This document shows, in pieces, positions 40,083 through 49,774 of a stretch of 64,000 nucleotides of DNA. The notes below the pieces were generated by a model. The model worked only from the letters and a program-made list of their open reading frames with translations. It searched no databases and was not told the origin of the DNA. The stretch's first letter is position 1. Every line of letters starts with the position of its first letter. Source of the stretch: Nostoc sp. CHAB 5844 (GTDB lineage: Bacteria; Cyanobacteriota; Cyanobacteriia; Cyanobacteriales; Nostocaceae); the NCBI RefSeq assembly GCF_020829595.1, contig NZ_JAIVFW010000029.1, positions 26,603-90,602 on the forward strand. Direction: 5' to 3'. The translations under genes and the position numbers were made by a program.

Positions 40083-40900
40083 TGTATTGATACTCCAATT
40101 GTGGTTTTTTATAAAAGCGATCGCCTGATTCCGCCAAGAAGAGAGCGATCGCTTTTATCAATTGTGGGGTTTAGATAAGGGCGATCGCTTAGTTCTTTGG
40201 GGAAGGAGGCGATCGCCTTTATCATGTCTTTAATATAAAGTATAATTTTATACTTGTCAAGTACTAAAACAAAGATTTTTGTTAAGAATTTACCAGTTTT
40301 TCAGGGACAAATTATGTTGCATGGGAGTAATTTTAGTAAGATTATTTAACAGAATTACTCCAATTGTGAACAGTTATCAAAACAGAATTCAGAAGTCAGG
40401 AGCCAGAATTCAGAATTGAATTCGACAAAGTTTCGTGTTGTACCGACAAGGGTTTAATTCATAACGACAAGGTTTTGTGTTCTGAAAGAATTGAGATATC
40501 AGACTTCTCAAAGAAGTTAGAAGCTGTTTATTCATGAGCGATCGCAATGAGCAAAAGGTAAGTTATCAAGAAATTGGTTCCCGTACCGTTGCAGGTGTTT
40601 ATCAAAATAAATTAATCTTTTCTCTTCCTAGTTCTAGCAATGCTGTGCGACTAAGGATGGAAAACTGATATTACCTGAACTGACTCATTTAGTAAGTCAG
40701 ATGAGTAAATAGTGACTGATATCAATTTGGGATTGAAAAGGATTGCAAAGTGTGTTGATGGCTTAGGCAAAATTAGTTACAGAATAAGTAGGAAGAGGTA
40801 GTTTGATTATGTTTAAGTAAACTATCTTTTTTTATACGAAATCGTAGAATTTTCCCATGTAGTATACTACAGTGTAGATAATGCGACTCTGAAGCTTAAA
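40083..40900. other. 818-bp spacer with HIP1 cluster and moaB remnant
   Basis: Four perfect HIP1 octamers (GCGATCGC) stand at 40117, 40145, 40181 and 40209, each in AT-rich context. A decayed copy of the moaB 3' end occupies 40559-40712. The remainder (40220-40550, 40713-40880) contains no gene. Confidence 0.65.
40559..40712 (+). pseudogene. decayed duplicate of the moaB 3' end
   Basis: The sequence follows moaB 39578-39747 closely (AGTTATCAAGAAATTGGTTC and GGTGTTTATCAAAATAAATT are identical in both). About 15 bases spanning a HIP1 site are missing in the copy, and there is a one-base loss further on. It has no start and cannot encode a functional product. Confidence 0.85.
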
Positions 40901-41299
40901 ATGACAGAAAAACCTACGATTCAATTCACTTTTGCCGTTGATGACCCAGAGTTAGATGATGAGAGACGGCAAAAAATAGCAACTAAGCTGCTACGGGAAA
41001 TCCGCGAATTAGATGAGGTGGAAAAGGCTGATCGCACAGAAGATTTGAATTCAGAAGCAGGAAGCAAGCCAGGTTTTGCCACTTTGATAGGATTTCTGAC
41101 GGCTGAAGTGAGCATGAAGAATGTAAAAAGCTTCTTAAGTTTTTTAGGCGATCGCCTGGGCGACAAGCCTATCAAAATTACTGTGAAAGCTGGAGATAAA
41201 GAAGTCAACATTGAAGCTAAAAGCCGACAAGAGCTACTAGAAACTGAGAGAGTAGCAAAAGACTTATTAGCAGCAATGGGCGATCGCAGCAATGGCTAA
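40901..41299 (+). CDS. EACC1-like caspase-associated protein
   Basis: A 132-residue protein overlapping the following caspase gene by 8 bp. The layout is a short strand (TIQFTFAVDDPELDDERRQK), a helix, a second helix-strand unit (GFATLIGFLTAEVSMKNVKS) and a charged end (ITVKAGDKEVNIEAKSRQEL). This fits EACC1, the effector-associated constant component described as encoded before caspase and other effector genes in multi-gene conflict systems. I recall the family by pattern, so the name needs confirmation. It probably controls the caspase-like neighbour. Confidence 0.7.
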   Translation: MTEKPTIQFTFAVDDPELDDERRQKIATKLLREIRELDEVEKADRTEDLNSEAGSKPGFATLIGFLTAEVSMKNVKSFLSFLGDRLGDKPIKITVKAGDKEVNIEAKSRQELLETERVAKDLLAAMGDRSNG

Positions 41300-43298
41300 G
41301 AAGATAGCACTACTAATTGGAGTCAGTGAGTACGGTGAAGGTATCCCTTCCCTCTCAGCAGCACTCAATGATGTGGAAGCTATGCAGCGAGTTTTGCAAA
41401 ACCCAAAACTGGGAGGTTTTGAGCAGATTGAACAGCTGCTGAATCCCGATGCGCTCGCCATGCGAACGGCAATTGAAAAGCTGTTTAAAGAAGCGGGTAA
41501 AGATGACTTAGTATTATTCTTTTTCTCTGGTCATGGTATTACTAATGATGAAGGTCATCTCTATTTAACGACTCGAAATACAGTTAAAAATTATTTTAAA
41601 TCTACTTCTGTAGACGCAAATTTTATCCAACAAGAATCAAAAAATTGCTATGCTAAACGGCAAGTTTTGATTTTAGATGCTTGCTATAGTGGTGCTTTCG
41701 CCGAAGGTTGGCGGCTAAAAAGCATTGGTCTCGATCTCAAACAGCAGCTAGGGGCGGAAGGACGAGTTGTTCTGACATCTTCCAGTGCAACTCAAAAATC
41801 TTTTGAGCAGGAAGGCTCAACACTTTCGCTTTACACGCAATATCTAGTAGAGGGAATAGAAACTGGCGCAGCAGATAAAGACAACAGTGGTTATATCTTT
41901 ATCCATGAACTGCATGATTATGCCAAGGCAAAAGTTCTAGAAGTGAAGCCGAACATGACACCAAGCATCATTGTGGATAAGGAAGGCTTTCATATTATCA
42001 TCGCTAATGCGCCAAAGAGTTCAGAGGCAGAGTATCGTAAGTTCGTTGAACAATATGCTCAAAAAGGCGAAATTGCTTCACTTGCTATCCAAATATTAAA
42101 GAAGAAGCAAGAATACTTAGGACTCACTAACGAAAAAGCCAAGGAAATAGAGGACGAAGTATTAGAACCTTTCCGTAGACGGGTTGCCAATTTAGAAAGT
42201 TACAAAGAAGAATTTGCTAAGGAAGTTGAACGACAGTATCCTCTTGATCAGAATACCTATAAGATGCTGAAAGATTATCAGCAAGACGTTTTAGGCTTGA
42301 GGAATGAGGATGTAGTGCCGATTGAGTTAGAGATTACATCTGTTAAAGAAACAGAATATCAAAAACAGGTTCAGATACAGAAACAACGAGAAAAAGAAGA
42401 GTATGCAAATAACCTGCGGCGCTATGAGCAGGAATTTACACAAGAAGTTCAAAAAAAATACCCTCTAGATGAATATGCCCGTAATAGATTAAAACAGTTT
42501 TACCAGTCGTTAGGACTCAGGAATGAGCATATAAAGAGAGTTGAAGAAATAGTTTTGGATTCAATAGAAGAAGCTGAGAAACTACTACAACAACAGGAAG
42601 CCGAAAGGTTACAAAAGCAACGAAAACAAGAAGTCGCTAAGAGGCGAAAACGAGAACAAAAAACTACTCAAATAAGCACTAATCCAACACAAGAAACTGA
42701 TGATCTCAGTTCGGATGAAGATGTAGACTATAAGTGCTTGCGCGATTTACTCAAAGCTGGAAATTGGAAAGAAGCAGATGAAGAAACTCTGGCAGTGATG
42801 CTAAAAGCTGCTGGTAAAGAAGAGAAAGGCCGGCTTGATATTCAATCAATTAACAACTTTCCATGCATTGACTTATGCACAATTGACGAACTGTGGGTCA
42901 AATACAGTCATGGGCGCTTTGGTTTTAGTGTACAAAATCGTATTTGGGAAAGTGTGGGTGGTAATACCAATGCTAATTATAAAACTTGGTGCAAGTTTGG
43001 CGATGTCGTAGGCTGGCGAAAGGGATTTTTGGTGAAAGAATGGATAACCTATGATAACTATATATTCGATGTTACAGCGAATACTGGACATCTCCCTAGT
43101 ATTGGTTCGTTGGATGTATGGGAGGGATTTCAGATTGGATTGATGGGGATGTGGGTTGAGATCAAAAGTTTAGGTAGTATGGGGTATTGGTGGAATGAAC
43201 GGATGAGCGGTTGGGGAGCGTGGGGAGAAGGAACAGTTGGTAGTGCGATTGCAGGGTATTCTTCTTTAATGTCGAGGTTTGTAAGCTGTAATATGTAA
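41292..43298 (+). CDS. caspase-like protease fused to GUN4 domain
   Basis: A 668-residue protein. Residues 1-250 are a caspase/peptidase C14 domain with the catalytic pair H81 (FFFSGHG) and C131 (LDACYSG). Residues about 255-440 hold related charged helical repeats (EVERQYPLDQNTYKMLKDYQ and EVQKKYPLDEYARNRLKQFY). Residues about 495-640 are a GUN4 domain (YKCLRDLLKAGNWKEADEET, then FPCIDLCTIDELW), known for binding Mg-porphyrins and bilins. I infer a conflict or stress protease gated by the upstream EACC1-like protein, with GUN4 as tetrapyrrole or signal sensor. Confidence 0.88.
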   Translation: MAKKIALLIGVSEYGEGIPSLSAALNDVEAMQRVLQNPKLGGFEQIEQLLNPDALAMRTAIEKLFKEAGKDDLVLFFFSGHGITNDEGHLYLTTRNTVKNYFKSTSVDANFIQQESKNCYAKRQVLILDACYSGAFAEGWRLKSIGLDLKQQLGAEGRVVLTSSSATQKSFEQEGSTLSLYTQYLVEGIETGAADKDNSGYIFIHELHDYAKAKVLEVKPNMTPSIIVDKEGFHIIIANAPKSSEAEYRKFVEQYAQKGEIASLAIQILKKKQEYLGLTNEKAKEIEDEVLEPFRRRVANLESYKEEFAKEVERQYPLDQNTYKMLKDYQQDVLGLRNEDVVPIELEITSVKETEYQKQVQIQKQREKEEYANNLRRYEQEFTQEVQKKYPLDEYARNRLKQFYQSLGLRNEHIKRVEEIVLDSIEEAEKLLQQQEAERLQKQRKQEVAKRRKREQKTTQISTNPTQETDDLSSDEDVDYKCLRDLLKAGNWKEADEETLAVMLKAAGKEEKGRLDIQSINNFPCIDLCTIDELWVKYSHGRFGFSVQNRIWESVGGNTNANYKTWCKFGDVVGWRKGFLVKEWITYDNYIFDVTANTGHLPSIGSLDVWEGFQIGLMGMWVEIKSLGSMGYWWNERMSGWGAWGEGTVGSAIAGYSSLMSRFVSCNM

Positions 43299-43358
43299 AG
43301 CTTACACAAAATTGTAAAGATTTCCAAATAGGTCATTTCCTATGAAGTCTTGCAGATT

Positions 43359-43481
43359 CTACGTTTCCGATACCTCGATCGCCGCGTCAATCTGCTCTTT
43401 ATTGACTACATAAAAACTGAGAGCTTCTCTTACCTGTGCTTCTGTAAGTTCATACTCATGAGTAATTTGGCTGGGACTCAT
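43359..43481 (-). pseudogene. fragment of a DUF433 antitoxin gene
   Basis: From ATG 43481 the minus strand reads SPSQITHEYELTEAQVREAL, then SFYVVNKEQIDAAIEVSET. This is the C-terminal half of DUF433, a helix-turn-helix family. The N-terminal half is missing, so it is a remnant. An intact DUF433 gene is at 50762. Confidence 0.65.
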
Positions 43482-43562
43482 ACTCCATTTTTGGGAAGCT
43501 ATTAACCTAGAATATAGTAATGAATACCCACCCTACCGATACTAATTAATGAAAACATCCCT

Positions 43563-43799
43563 ATGAATAAAGAACTAACTCAAACCATCGCCTCCGAAAT
43601 TCAGTTATTTCAAAATATCGAACAAAAAGAAAACTTTCTCTTTTTACTCGGTGCTTTACTTGCCAAAGTAATTAGCTTGAAAAAAGCTGCTGAGATCATG
43701 CAGCTAGAACCAGCAGAATTCCTCAAAATTCTAGACCTGATGGGAATTGAGTTTTCTTACCTCTGTGAAGAAGATGTTGCTTTAGAAAAAAATTGGTAA
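43563..43799 (+). CDS. UPF0175 family antitoxin-like protein
   Basis: A 78-residue protein (KENFLFLLGALLAKVISLKK, then AAEIMQLEPAEFLKILDLMG) with the UPF0175 helix-turn-helix pattern. It is followed after 4 bases by an intact DUF3368 PIN-like gene, the usual operon. It is the intact counterpart of the damaged pair at 27567-28319. Confidence 0.72.
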   Translation: MNKELTQTIASEIQLFQNIEQKENFLFLLGALLAKVISLKKAAEIMQLEPAEFLKILDLMGIEFSYLCEEDVALEKNW

Positions 43800-43803
43800 A
43801 TGA

Positions 43804-44295
43804 ATGCAGATTGTCATCAATTCATCACCACTGATTTTCCTGTCAAAGTTGAACTATCTAAATCAGTTTTTTGAATATCCCGATGATTTTTATATTCCTC
43901 AATCTGTCGCGGATGAAATTAAAGCTAAATCAGATCCATCTAGCCAAAGTGTTCAAGCTCTGATTAACTCTAGTAATCTTCAAATTCGAGCATCCAACTT
44001 AAGAAACCTTGTCAATAGTTTAAATCAACGCTTGGGCAAAGGAGAATCAGAAGCTATTGCTTTGGGAATTGAGCTAAATGCAGACTATGTTCTGCTAGAT
44101 GACTCAACAGCTAGGAAAGAAGCAAGAAGACTCGGTTTAACTATCAAAGGTACTTTAGCTGTTATTAAGAAGTTGAGCCAAGATAACAAAATCAGCATTG
44201 AAAGCTTGGATGAGCTTTATCAACAACTCCTGAAAATTGAGTTCAGAGTTAAGCGGTCTTTGTTTGATCAAATCTTTTCTGAAGAGAAAATTTAG
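43804..44295 (+). CDS. DUF3368 PIN-like nuclease (toxin)
   Basis: A 163-residue protein. The N-terminus INSSPLIFLSKLNYL is the first PIN strand (Ser replaces the usual first Asp, typical of DUF3368). GKGESEAIALGIELNADYVL and LDDSTARKEARRLGL carry the acidic residues of the centre, and KGTLAVIKKL follows. PIN proteins cleave RNA; the upstream UPF0175 gene is the likely antitoxin. It has no frameshift, unlike the copy at 27.6 kb. Confidence 0.78.
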   Translation: MQIVINSSPLIFLSKLNYLNQFFEYPDDFYIPQSVADEIKAKSDPSSQSVQALINSSNLQIRASNLRNLVNSLNQRLGKGESEAIALGIELNADYVLLDDSTARKEARRLGLTIKGTLAVIKKLSQDNKISIESLDELYQQLLKIEFRVKRSLFDQIFSEEKI

Positions 44296-44356
44296 AGCAT
44301 ATACTGTCATTTTTATTCTGTAATTTCTGGCTCTACAAATATCATATTGTAAATTC

Positions 44357-44867
<511 letters not shown>

Positions 44868-44886
44868 TTATTCACTTCATTCAATT

Positions 44887-44921
44887 AAAAAAGAACCCTG
44901 AATATTTCAGGGTTCTTTTTG
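44887..44921 (-). terminator. strong terminator after mraY (bidirectional)
   Basis: AAGAACCCTGAA (44891-44902) pairs with TTCAGGGTTCTT (44906-44917) around a TAT loop, with A/T tracts on both sides. On the minus strand it follows the mraY stop by about 27 bases. Confidence 0.9.
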
Positions 44922-44944
44922 TTAAATCAGTTTTTTTAAAGAAT

Positions 44945-46048
44945 TTAGAAAGGTGCGATCGCTAAACAAATTACAGCTAACATTGCAGCTATTACATAAA
45001 ATACACCCACAACTTGTAACTCTGACCAGCCACCCAACTCTAAATGATGATGTAAAGGAGCCATTCTAAACAACCGTTTACCTTTACCATCTGGGCCTTT
45101 TGTCGCTTTGTAATAAGCAACTTGCGCCATTACAGAGAGTGTTTCGACAAAGAAGATACCGCTGAGCATAAATAATGCGACCAAACTGTTAGTTAACAGT
45201 GCCACCGCAGCTAATGCACCACCCAACGCCAGAGAACCAGTATCACCCATGAATACGCGGGCTGGGTTGCGGTTGTGTGCTAAGAAACCTAAGCAACTAC
45301 CGCTTAAAGCTGCACAGAAAACCATCAATGCTGGGGATGTTGGGGCAACTACAGCACCTAACGCCAGAAGTGCGATCGCTACAGTTCCACCTGCCAAGCC
45401 ATCAATACCATCAGTTAAATTAGTTGCATTACTCTCTGCCACCAGCACAAACCCTGCCAAAGGCCAAAATAGGAAACCTAAAGGCAGTGCAAAGCTCACC
45501 CAAGGCAAAGCAATATTTGTAATATTATAAGGTTGATTAAACATTAACCATAGACAAAACAGCACTGCAAAACCGATTTGCAAAGCTAGTTTCATCTTGG
45601 GGGAAATACCTTTATTGGACTTGCGGCGGAGAATTTGCCAGTCATCAATCCAACCGATAAAGCCATAGCTGAGGGTTAATGCGGAGACAGCAACAACCTC
45701 TGTGGCGAAATTAGACATTATACAAGCAACGATCGCCGCAACAGGGATGAAGAATATTCCACCCATTGTTGGTGTGCCTGCTTTTTTCAAATGGGCTTGG
45801 GGGCCATCTTCGCGGATAATTTGTCCTGTTTTAAGTGCTTGCAATAGAGGTATTACTACATAGCCCACAGCAGCCGAAATCACCGCACACAACAACAAAG
45901 GCATGGTGAGTGACATACCTTGCCAAGGCAATCTATTGCCCATCCAATCACAAATTACTGCTGCTACACCTAGCCCTGTGGCTAAGGCAGAAGCGAGACC
46001 GATACCAGAAATATTTAACCCTTGGTTAGGAGATAATTTAGCGTCCAC
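44945..46048 (-). CDS. mraY: phospho-N-acetylmuramoyl-pentapeptide transferase
   Basis: A 367-residue integral membrane protein with about ten hydrophobic segments. Signature cytoplasmic loops are KKAGTPTMGGIFF, NATNLTDGIDGLAGGTVAIA, and ARVFMGDTGSLALGG, and PLHHHLELGGWSELQ holds the His cluster of the active site. It makes lipid I from UDP-MurNAc-pentapeptide and undecaprenyl phosphate in the inner membrane. It is not in a large division cluster here, which is common in cyanobacteria. Confidence 0.96.
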   Translation of the reverse strand: MDAKLSPNQGLNISGIGLASALATGLGVAAVICDWMGNRLPWQGMSLTMPLLLCAVISAAVGYVVIPLLQALKTGQIIREDGPQAHLKKAGTPTMGGIFFIPVAAIVACIMSNFATEVVAVSALTLSYGFIGWIDDWQILRRKSNKGISPKMKLALQIGFAVLFCLWLMFNQPYNITNIALPWVSFALPLGFLFWPLAGFVLVAESNATNLTDGIDGLAGGTVAIALLALGAVVAPTSPALMVFCAALSGSCLGFLAHNRNPARVFMGDTGSLALGGALAAVALLTNSLVALFMLSGIFFVETLSVMAQVAYYKATKGPDGKGKRLFRMAPLHHHLELGGWSELQVVGVFYVIAAMLAVICLAIAPF

Positions 46049-46123
46049 AGGTTCCCTTCACTCCACACTACAAAATTTAACTACAGGGACGACAGCTATC
46101 ACCAAGTCCCTAGCCTCAGCAGA

Positions 46124-46366
46124 CTAATCTTCTTCAATAGCTACATCGTCGTCATCATCATCAAGGTAGTCAGCAATGCCGTCTTCTCCACCGAGAAAGT
46201 CTGAAATTTCTTCGTTTTCTTCTTCAGAAAAATCAGGTTCATGAACATCACGCGCTATCAGACGACCGTGGGATTGCAACCAATCTAAAAGGGAGGACTC
46301 TTGTTTTAATGGAATTACAGCAGCGCGTTGGTTGCGAGGTTCTTCACGTAAAGGAGAATTCAACAT
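46124..46366 (-). CDS. DUF3134 family protein
   Basis: An 80-residue, very acidic protein: NSPLREEPRNQRAAVIPLKQ, then SSLLDWLQSHGRLIARD and a tail ending in DYLDDDDDDVAIEED. This is the cyanobacteria-specific DUF3134 family; no function is known. It lies 75 bases upstream of mraY on the same strand and may share its transcript. Confidence 0.8.
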   Translation of the reverse strand: MLNSPLREEPRNQRAAVIPLKQESSLLDWLQSHGRLIARDVHEPDFSEEENEEISDFLGGEDGIADYLDDDDDDVAIEED

Positions 46367-46617
46367 ATCGACGAAGAAACAAAATGTTAATGTTACCAGA
46401 CATTAAGCAGTCTATCACTTGAAACGTAATAATTTAGTTATTTATTGATTCAAGTCTTGCCTGCTTAAATCCGTAAGTTAGCAAAAATATTTTATTTAAT
46501 AGTGGTAATACAGATAGAAATAATTTCTTAGTAGTTTTTACAGCTTTTTTCATAAGGCAGCAATATTGAACTTAAGGTGGATGAATTCTGTACATTCTTG
46601 ATTTGGGGTAATAAACA

Positions 46618-47202
46618 ATGATGGGAAAGGCGGCTTTAATCAATGCGATCGCTCCTACAAATCGCGGTTTGCTGGCTACTGAGCCACAGAAACAAGCAAT
46701 CTTAGCTGCGATCGCCAGTTTAGAAGACCTCAATCCAACACCACGTCCAGTGGAAGCTGGTAACTTGCTAAATGGCAACTGGCGATTACTTTATACCACA
46801 AGCAAAGCTCTTTTGAACCTAGATCGTTTACCTTTTTGTAAACTTGGTCAAATTTATCAGTGTATTCGGGTAGAAACTACCAGCGTTTACAATATTGCTG
46901 AAATATATGGCTTACCTTATCTCGAAGGCTTAGTCAGCGTAGCAGCCAAATTTGAGCCAGTTTCAGGTCGTCGCGTCCAAGTAAAATTTAATCGCTCTAT
47001 TATAGGTTTGCAACGTTTAATTGGCTACACTTCTCCTGAAAATTTTCTCCACCAAATTGAATCAGGTAAAAAGTTTACAGGAATTGATGTACCCATCAAT
47101 AGCGAAAACCAACAAGGTTGGTTAGACATTACTTATATAGATGACGATCTCCGAATTGGCAGGGGTAACGAGGGTAGTGTGTTTGTTTTGAGTCGAACAT
47201 AA
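46618..47202 (+). CDS. PAP/fibrillin (plastid-lipid-associated) family protein
   Basis: A 194-residue lipocalin-like protein: a helical N-terminus (GKAALINAIAPTNRGLLATE) then NLLNGNWRLLYTTSKALLNL, KLGQIYQCIRVE, FEPVSGRRVQVKFNRSIIGL, and GWLDITYIDDDLRIGRGNEG. These are the conserved PAP/fibrillin blocks. Cyanobacterial members associate with thylakoids and affect lipid and pigment protection. Single gene on the plus strand, start ATG 46618. Confidence 0.88.
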   Translation: MMGKAALINAIAPTNRGLLATEPQKQAILAAIASLEDLNPTPRPVEAGNLLNGNWRLLYTTSKALLNLDRLPFCKLGQIYQCIRVETTSVYNIAEIYGLPYLEGLVSVAAKFEPVSGRRVQVKFNRSIIGLQRLIGYTSPENFLHQIESGKKFTGIDVPINSENQQGWLDITYIDDDLRIGRGNEGSVFVLSRT

Positions 47203-47570
47203 GTTTTTCCTGAAATTGTGTATTTGCGAACGAAATTATTCCCATCATGTGCGCTTTGTCAAGGGGGTCTGACCCTATTTTAGGTATGTAACTTTCGCTT
47301 GGAACCTAACGTGAGGTAGAGATAAGCCAAGGGAGAAAAAAGTATGAAGTGTGTAGGCACCCTTTGGGTGACTTCCCGAAGGGTAGTATGAAGTATAAAA
47401 TTCTATCTTTTTACTTCCTGCTTCCTACCTCCTGCCTCCTGCCTCCTACCTTTTGACCATTGACCAATGACAAATAACTTAACAAACCCTCTAGCAGCGA
47501 CCTTCAGGTTGTAGAGTGAAATCAATTAGCCATATATATCGGCCATTGATAACTAAAAGGGAAGATAATC
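47203..47570. repeat. 368-bp spacer with repeat copy 2 and tandem CCTGCCT repeats
   Basis: At 47342-47395 is the second copy of the 50-bp repeat seen at 39090. At 47408-47452 are heptamer-like repeats (TCCTACCTCCTGCC and CTCCTGCCTCCTACC). The psaE promoter should lie in the last 100 bases; no clear -35/-10 pair was identified. Confidence 0.6.
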
Positions 47571-47783
47571 ATGGTTCAACGTGGTTCTAAAGTTCGTGTT
47601 CTGCGCCCAGAATCTTACTGGTTTCAAGATACCGGAACAGTAGCTTCTATTGACCAAAGCGGCATCAAATACCCAGTCATCGTCCGTTTTGATAAGGTAA
47701 ATTACTCTGGTATCAATACCAATAACTTTGCCTTAGATGAATTAGTCGAAACTGAAGCACCCAAGGCTAAACCCAAAAAATAA
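47571..47783 (+). CDS. psaE: photosystem I reaction centre subunit IV
   Basis: A 70-residue protein with the SH3-like PsaE sequence: [20 protein letters not shown], then [20 protein letters not shown], and ALDELVE followed by a Lys/Pro tail. PsaE sits on the stromal (cytoplasmic) side of PSI and helps ferredoxin docking. AAGGGAAG before the ATG is the ribosome-binding site. Confidence 0.96.
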   Translation: MVQRGSKVRVLRPESYWFQDTGTVASIDQSGIKYPVIVRFDKVNYSGINTNNFALDELVETEAPKAKPKK

Positions 47784-48137
47784 GCAGCAAAGCCAAAAGG
47801 GGATTCTTTAATGGGATGATGAAGGGAAGCTTTAAGTATGTAGAACGAAGCGTGAACTTTCAATTCTCTCATGCTTCATCTCAGCCTACACTACCTAAAA
47901 GAAACTGCCCTGCGGGTATTTACCGTTTCTTTTAGATACAATGGATATCCACCGCAAGGTGTGTACATACTTGCTCTCTCATCTTTCCCGTTTTAAGATC
48001 CCCCCAACCCCCCTTAAAAAGGGGGGCTTATCACCTTCTTTTACCCTCTTTTTAAGGGGGTCGCCGTAGGCGGGGGGATCTTAATCGAACAGTATTGCTC
48101 TGTGACCCCTAAATAAATTGCTTGTTTATCAGTTCCA
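47784..48137. other. 354-bp spacer: psaE terminator hairpin and GC-rich repeat
   Basis: CTAAAAGAAAC at 47895-47905 pairs with GTTTCTTTTAG at 47925-47935, a likely terminator for psaE. From 47996 to 48082 is a repeat of C and G runs (CCCCCCTTAAAAAGGGGGG and a second arm with GGGGGGATCTT) of the same family as 49484-49561. No gene. Confidence 0.65.
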
Positions 48138-48971
48138 ATGCCTGAACTGCCTGAAGTTGAAACAGTCCGCAGGGGTCTTAATCGATTGACCCTAAATCAA
48201 AGCATTACGGGTGGAGATGTGTTGCTAAATCGCACCATCGCCTACCCGTTTTCTGTTGACGAGTTTATTCATGGAATCAAAGGCAGTGCCATGACAACAT
48301 GGCATCGCCGTGGTAAATATCTCCTTGCTGAACTCTCTTCTGCTGGCTACCTTGGTGTACATCTGCGGATGACTGGTCAATTATTATGGCTGCATCGTGA
48401 TGAACCATTGCACAAGCACACGCGAGTCAGAATATTTTTTGGGGATCAACAGGAATTGCGCTTTGTAGACCAACGCACCTTTGGGCAAATGTGGTGGGTT
48501 CCCCCAAAAGTTGCAGTAGAAAGTGTAATTACTGGTTTAGCGAAACTTGCCGCAGACCCATTTTCACCAGAATTCACAACCGAATATCTGGCTGCTAAAC
48601 TGCAAAACCGCCGTCGTCCGATTAAAACGGCATTATTAGATCAATCTGTAGTAGCGGGATTAGGTAACATCTACGCCGATGAAGCCCTATTTAAATGTGG
48701 CGTGTTACCAGAAACATTGTGTACAGATTTGCAACTAAAGCAGATTGAACAGTTACGTAAAGTCATCATTGAAGTCTTAGAAACGAGTATTGCGGCTGGC
48801 GGTACAACCTTTAGTAACTTCCTCAACGTTAAGGGGATCAACGGTAACTATGGTGGTGTCGCCTGGGTTTATAACCGCGCCGGAGAACCTTGCCGAATTT
48901 GTAGCAACGTCATCCAGCGAACTAAATTAGCTGGGCGTTCTAGTCACTTCTGCCCCCAGTGTCAGCGTTAG
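48138..48971 (+). CDS. mutM: formamidopyrimidine-DNA glycosylase
   Basis: A 277-residue protein beginning Met-PELPEVETVRRGL, so after Met removal Pro1 and Glu2 form the catalytic site. The helix-two-turn-helix (DQSVVAGLGNIYADEALF) and the C-terminal zinc finger (CRICSN then FCPQCQR) are intact. It removes 8-oxoguanine and formamidopyrimidine bases. Typical length and start. Confidence 0.96.
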   Translation: MPELPEVETVRRGLNRLTLNQSITGGDVLLNRTIAYPFSVDEFIHGIKGSAMTTWHRRGKYLLAELSSAGYLGVHLRMTGQLLWLHRDEPLHKHTRVRIFFGDQQELRFVDQRTFGQMWWVPPKVAVESVITGLAKLAADPFSPEFTTEYLAAKLQNRRRPIKTALLDQSVVAGLGNIYADEALFKCGVLPETLCTDLQLKQIEQLRKVIIEVLETSIAAGGTTFSNFLNVKGINGNYGGVAWVYNRAGEPCRICSNVIQRTKLAGRSSHFCPQCQR

Positions 48972-49143
48972 TGGGAGGTTACGCACAAAATTTATCTGTT
49001 GAGACTGGGTGTAAGGGGATAAGGGTGTAGGGGTGTAAGGCTGTTGAACACCTAGACCCTTACACCTACATACCCCTATCCCCCTTTCTTATAGCAAGCT
49101 AAAATCCTCTATGAGACAATCTGCAAACTTGAGAGGGGAATTT

Positions 49144-49359
49144 ATGCCAGTCAAAAAAGGAGACATAGTTCGCGCTATCCGCGAAAAGCTAGAGAATAGT
49201 GTGGAAGCAAAAGCTAGTGATACACGTTTTCCAGCTTACTTGTTTGAAACTCAGGGTGAAGTTGTGGATATTAAAGGTGATTATGCCTTTGTGAAGTTCG
49301 GACAAGTACCAACACCAAATATTTGGTTACGCTTAGATCAACTAGAAGCATTTAAGTAA
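49144..49359 (+). CDS. ndhO: NAD(P)H-quinone oxidoreductase subunit O
   Basis: A 71-residue protein when started at ATG 49144 (an in-frame ATG at 49111 adds 11 residues but AGAGGGGAA just before 49144 is a good ribosome-binding site). Sequence [20 protein letters not shown], then [20 protein letters not shown] and [20 protein letters not shown] is NdhO, a cyanobacteria/chloroplast-specific peripheral subunit of the NDH-1 complex in cyclic electron flow. Confidence 0.93.
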   Translation: MPVKKGDIVRAIREKLENSVEAKASDTRFPAYLFETQGEVVDIKGDYAFVKFGQVPTPNIWLRLDQLEAFK

Positions 49360-49774
49360 GCATCCCATCCTCAGACTTAAGGATGTGGTTGACGAGCTTT
49401 TGACAAATCACAATTGTAGGTGGGCGTTGCCCACCTTCTAAGAGGATGTCTGAAAACTTTTTGGTGTTGTACTTAAGACTAGTAGATCCCCCTAAATCCC
49501 CCTTAAAAAGGGGGACTTTGAATTAGATTCCCCCCTTTTTAAGGGGGGCTAGGGGGGATCAAAAGAAATATTTAATACTTCTCACACATCCTCTAAGTTT
49601 CAAACTTGCGATCGCAGTTATTTACTATATATATAGTGATGTTTTAAACGCAGAGTAACGCAAAGTTGAACGCGGAGGTACGCTGAGGCTTTACCAAATT
49701 CAATTTCCAACGAATTAATTAAATACTGTATAAGTTTTAATTCTCAATTACAAATTACGAATTACGAATTAATT
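49360..49774. repeat. 415-bp spacer with two hairpin repeats
   Basis: AGGTGGGC (49418-49425) pairs with GCCCACCT (49429-49436), a tight hairpin that may terminate ndhO. At 49484-49561 GATCCCCCTAAATCCCCCTT and a purine arm GGGGGGCTAGGGGGGATC form a long inverted repeat, the same family as at 48 kb. A further stretch of ordinary AT-rich sequence precedes mdh. No gene. Confidence 0.65.

Noticed and set aside
40921..41292. Long minus-strand frame opposite the EACC1-like gene
   Set aside because: Ser-rich mirror of a Lys/Glu-rich gene; no start signal and no recognisable family.
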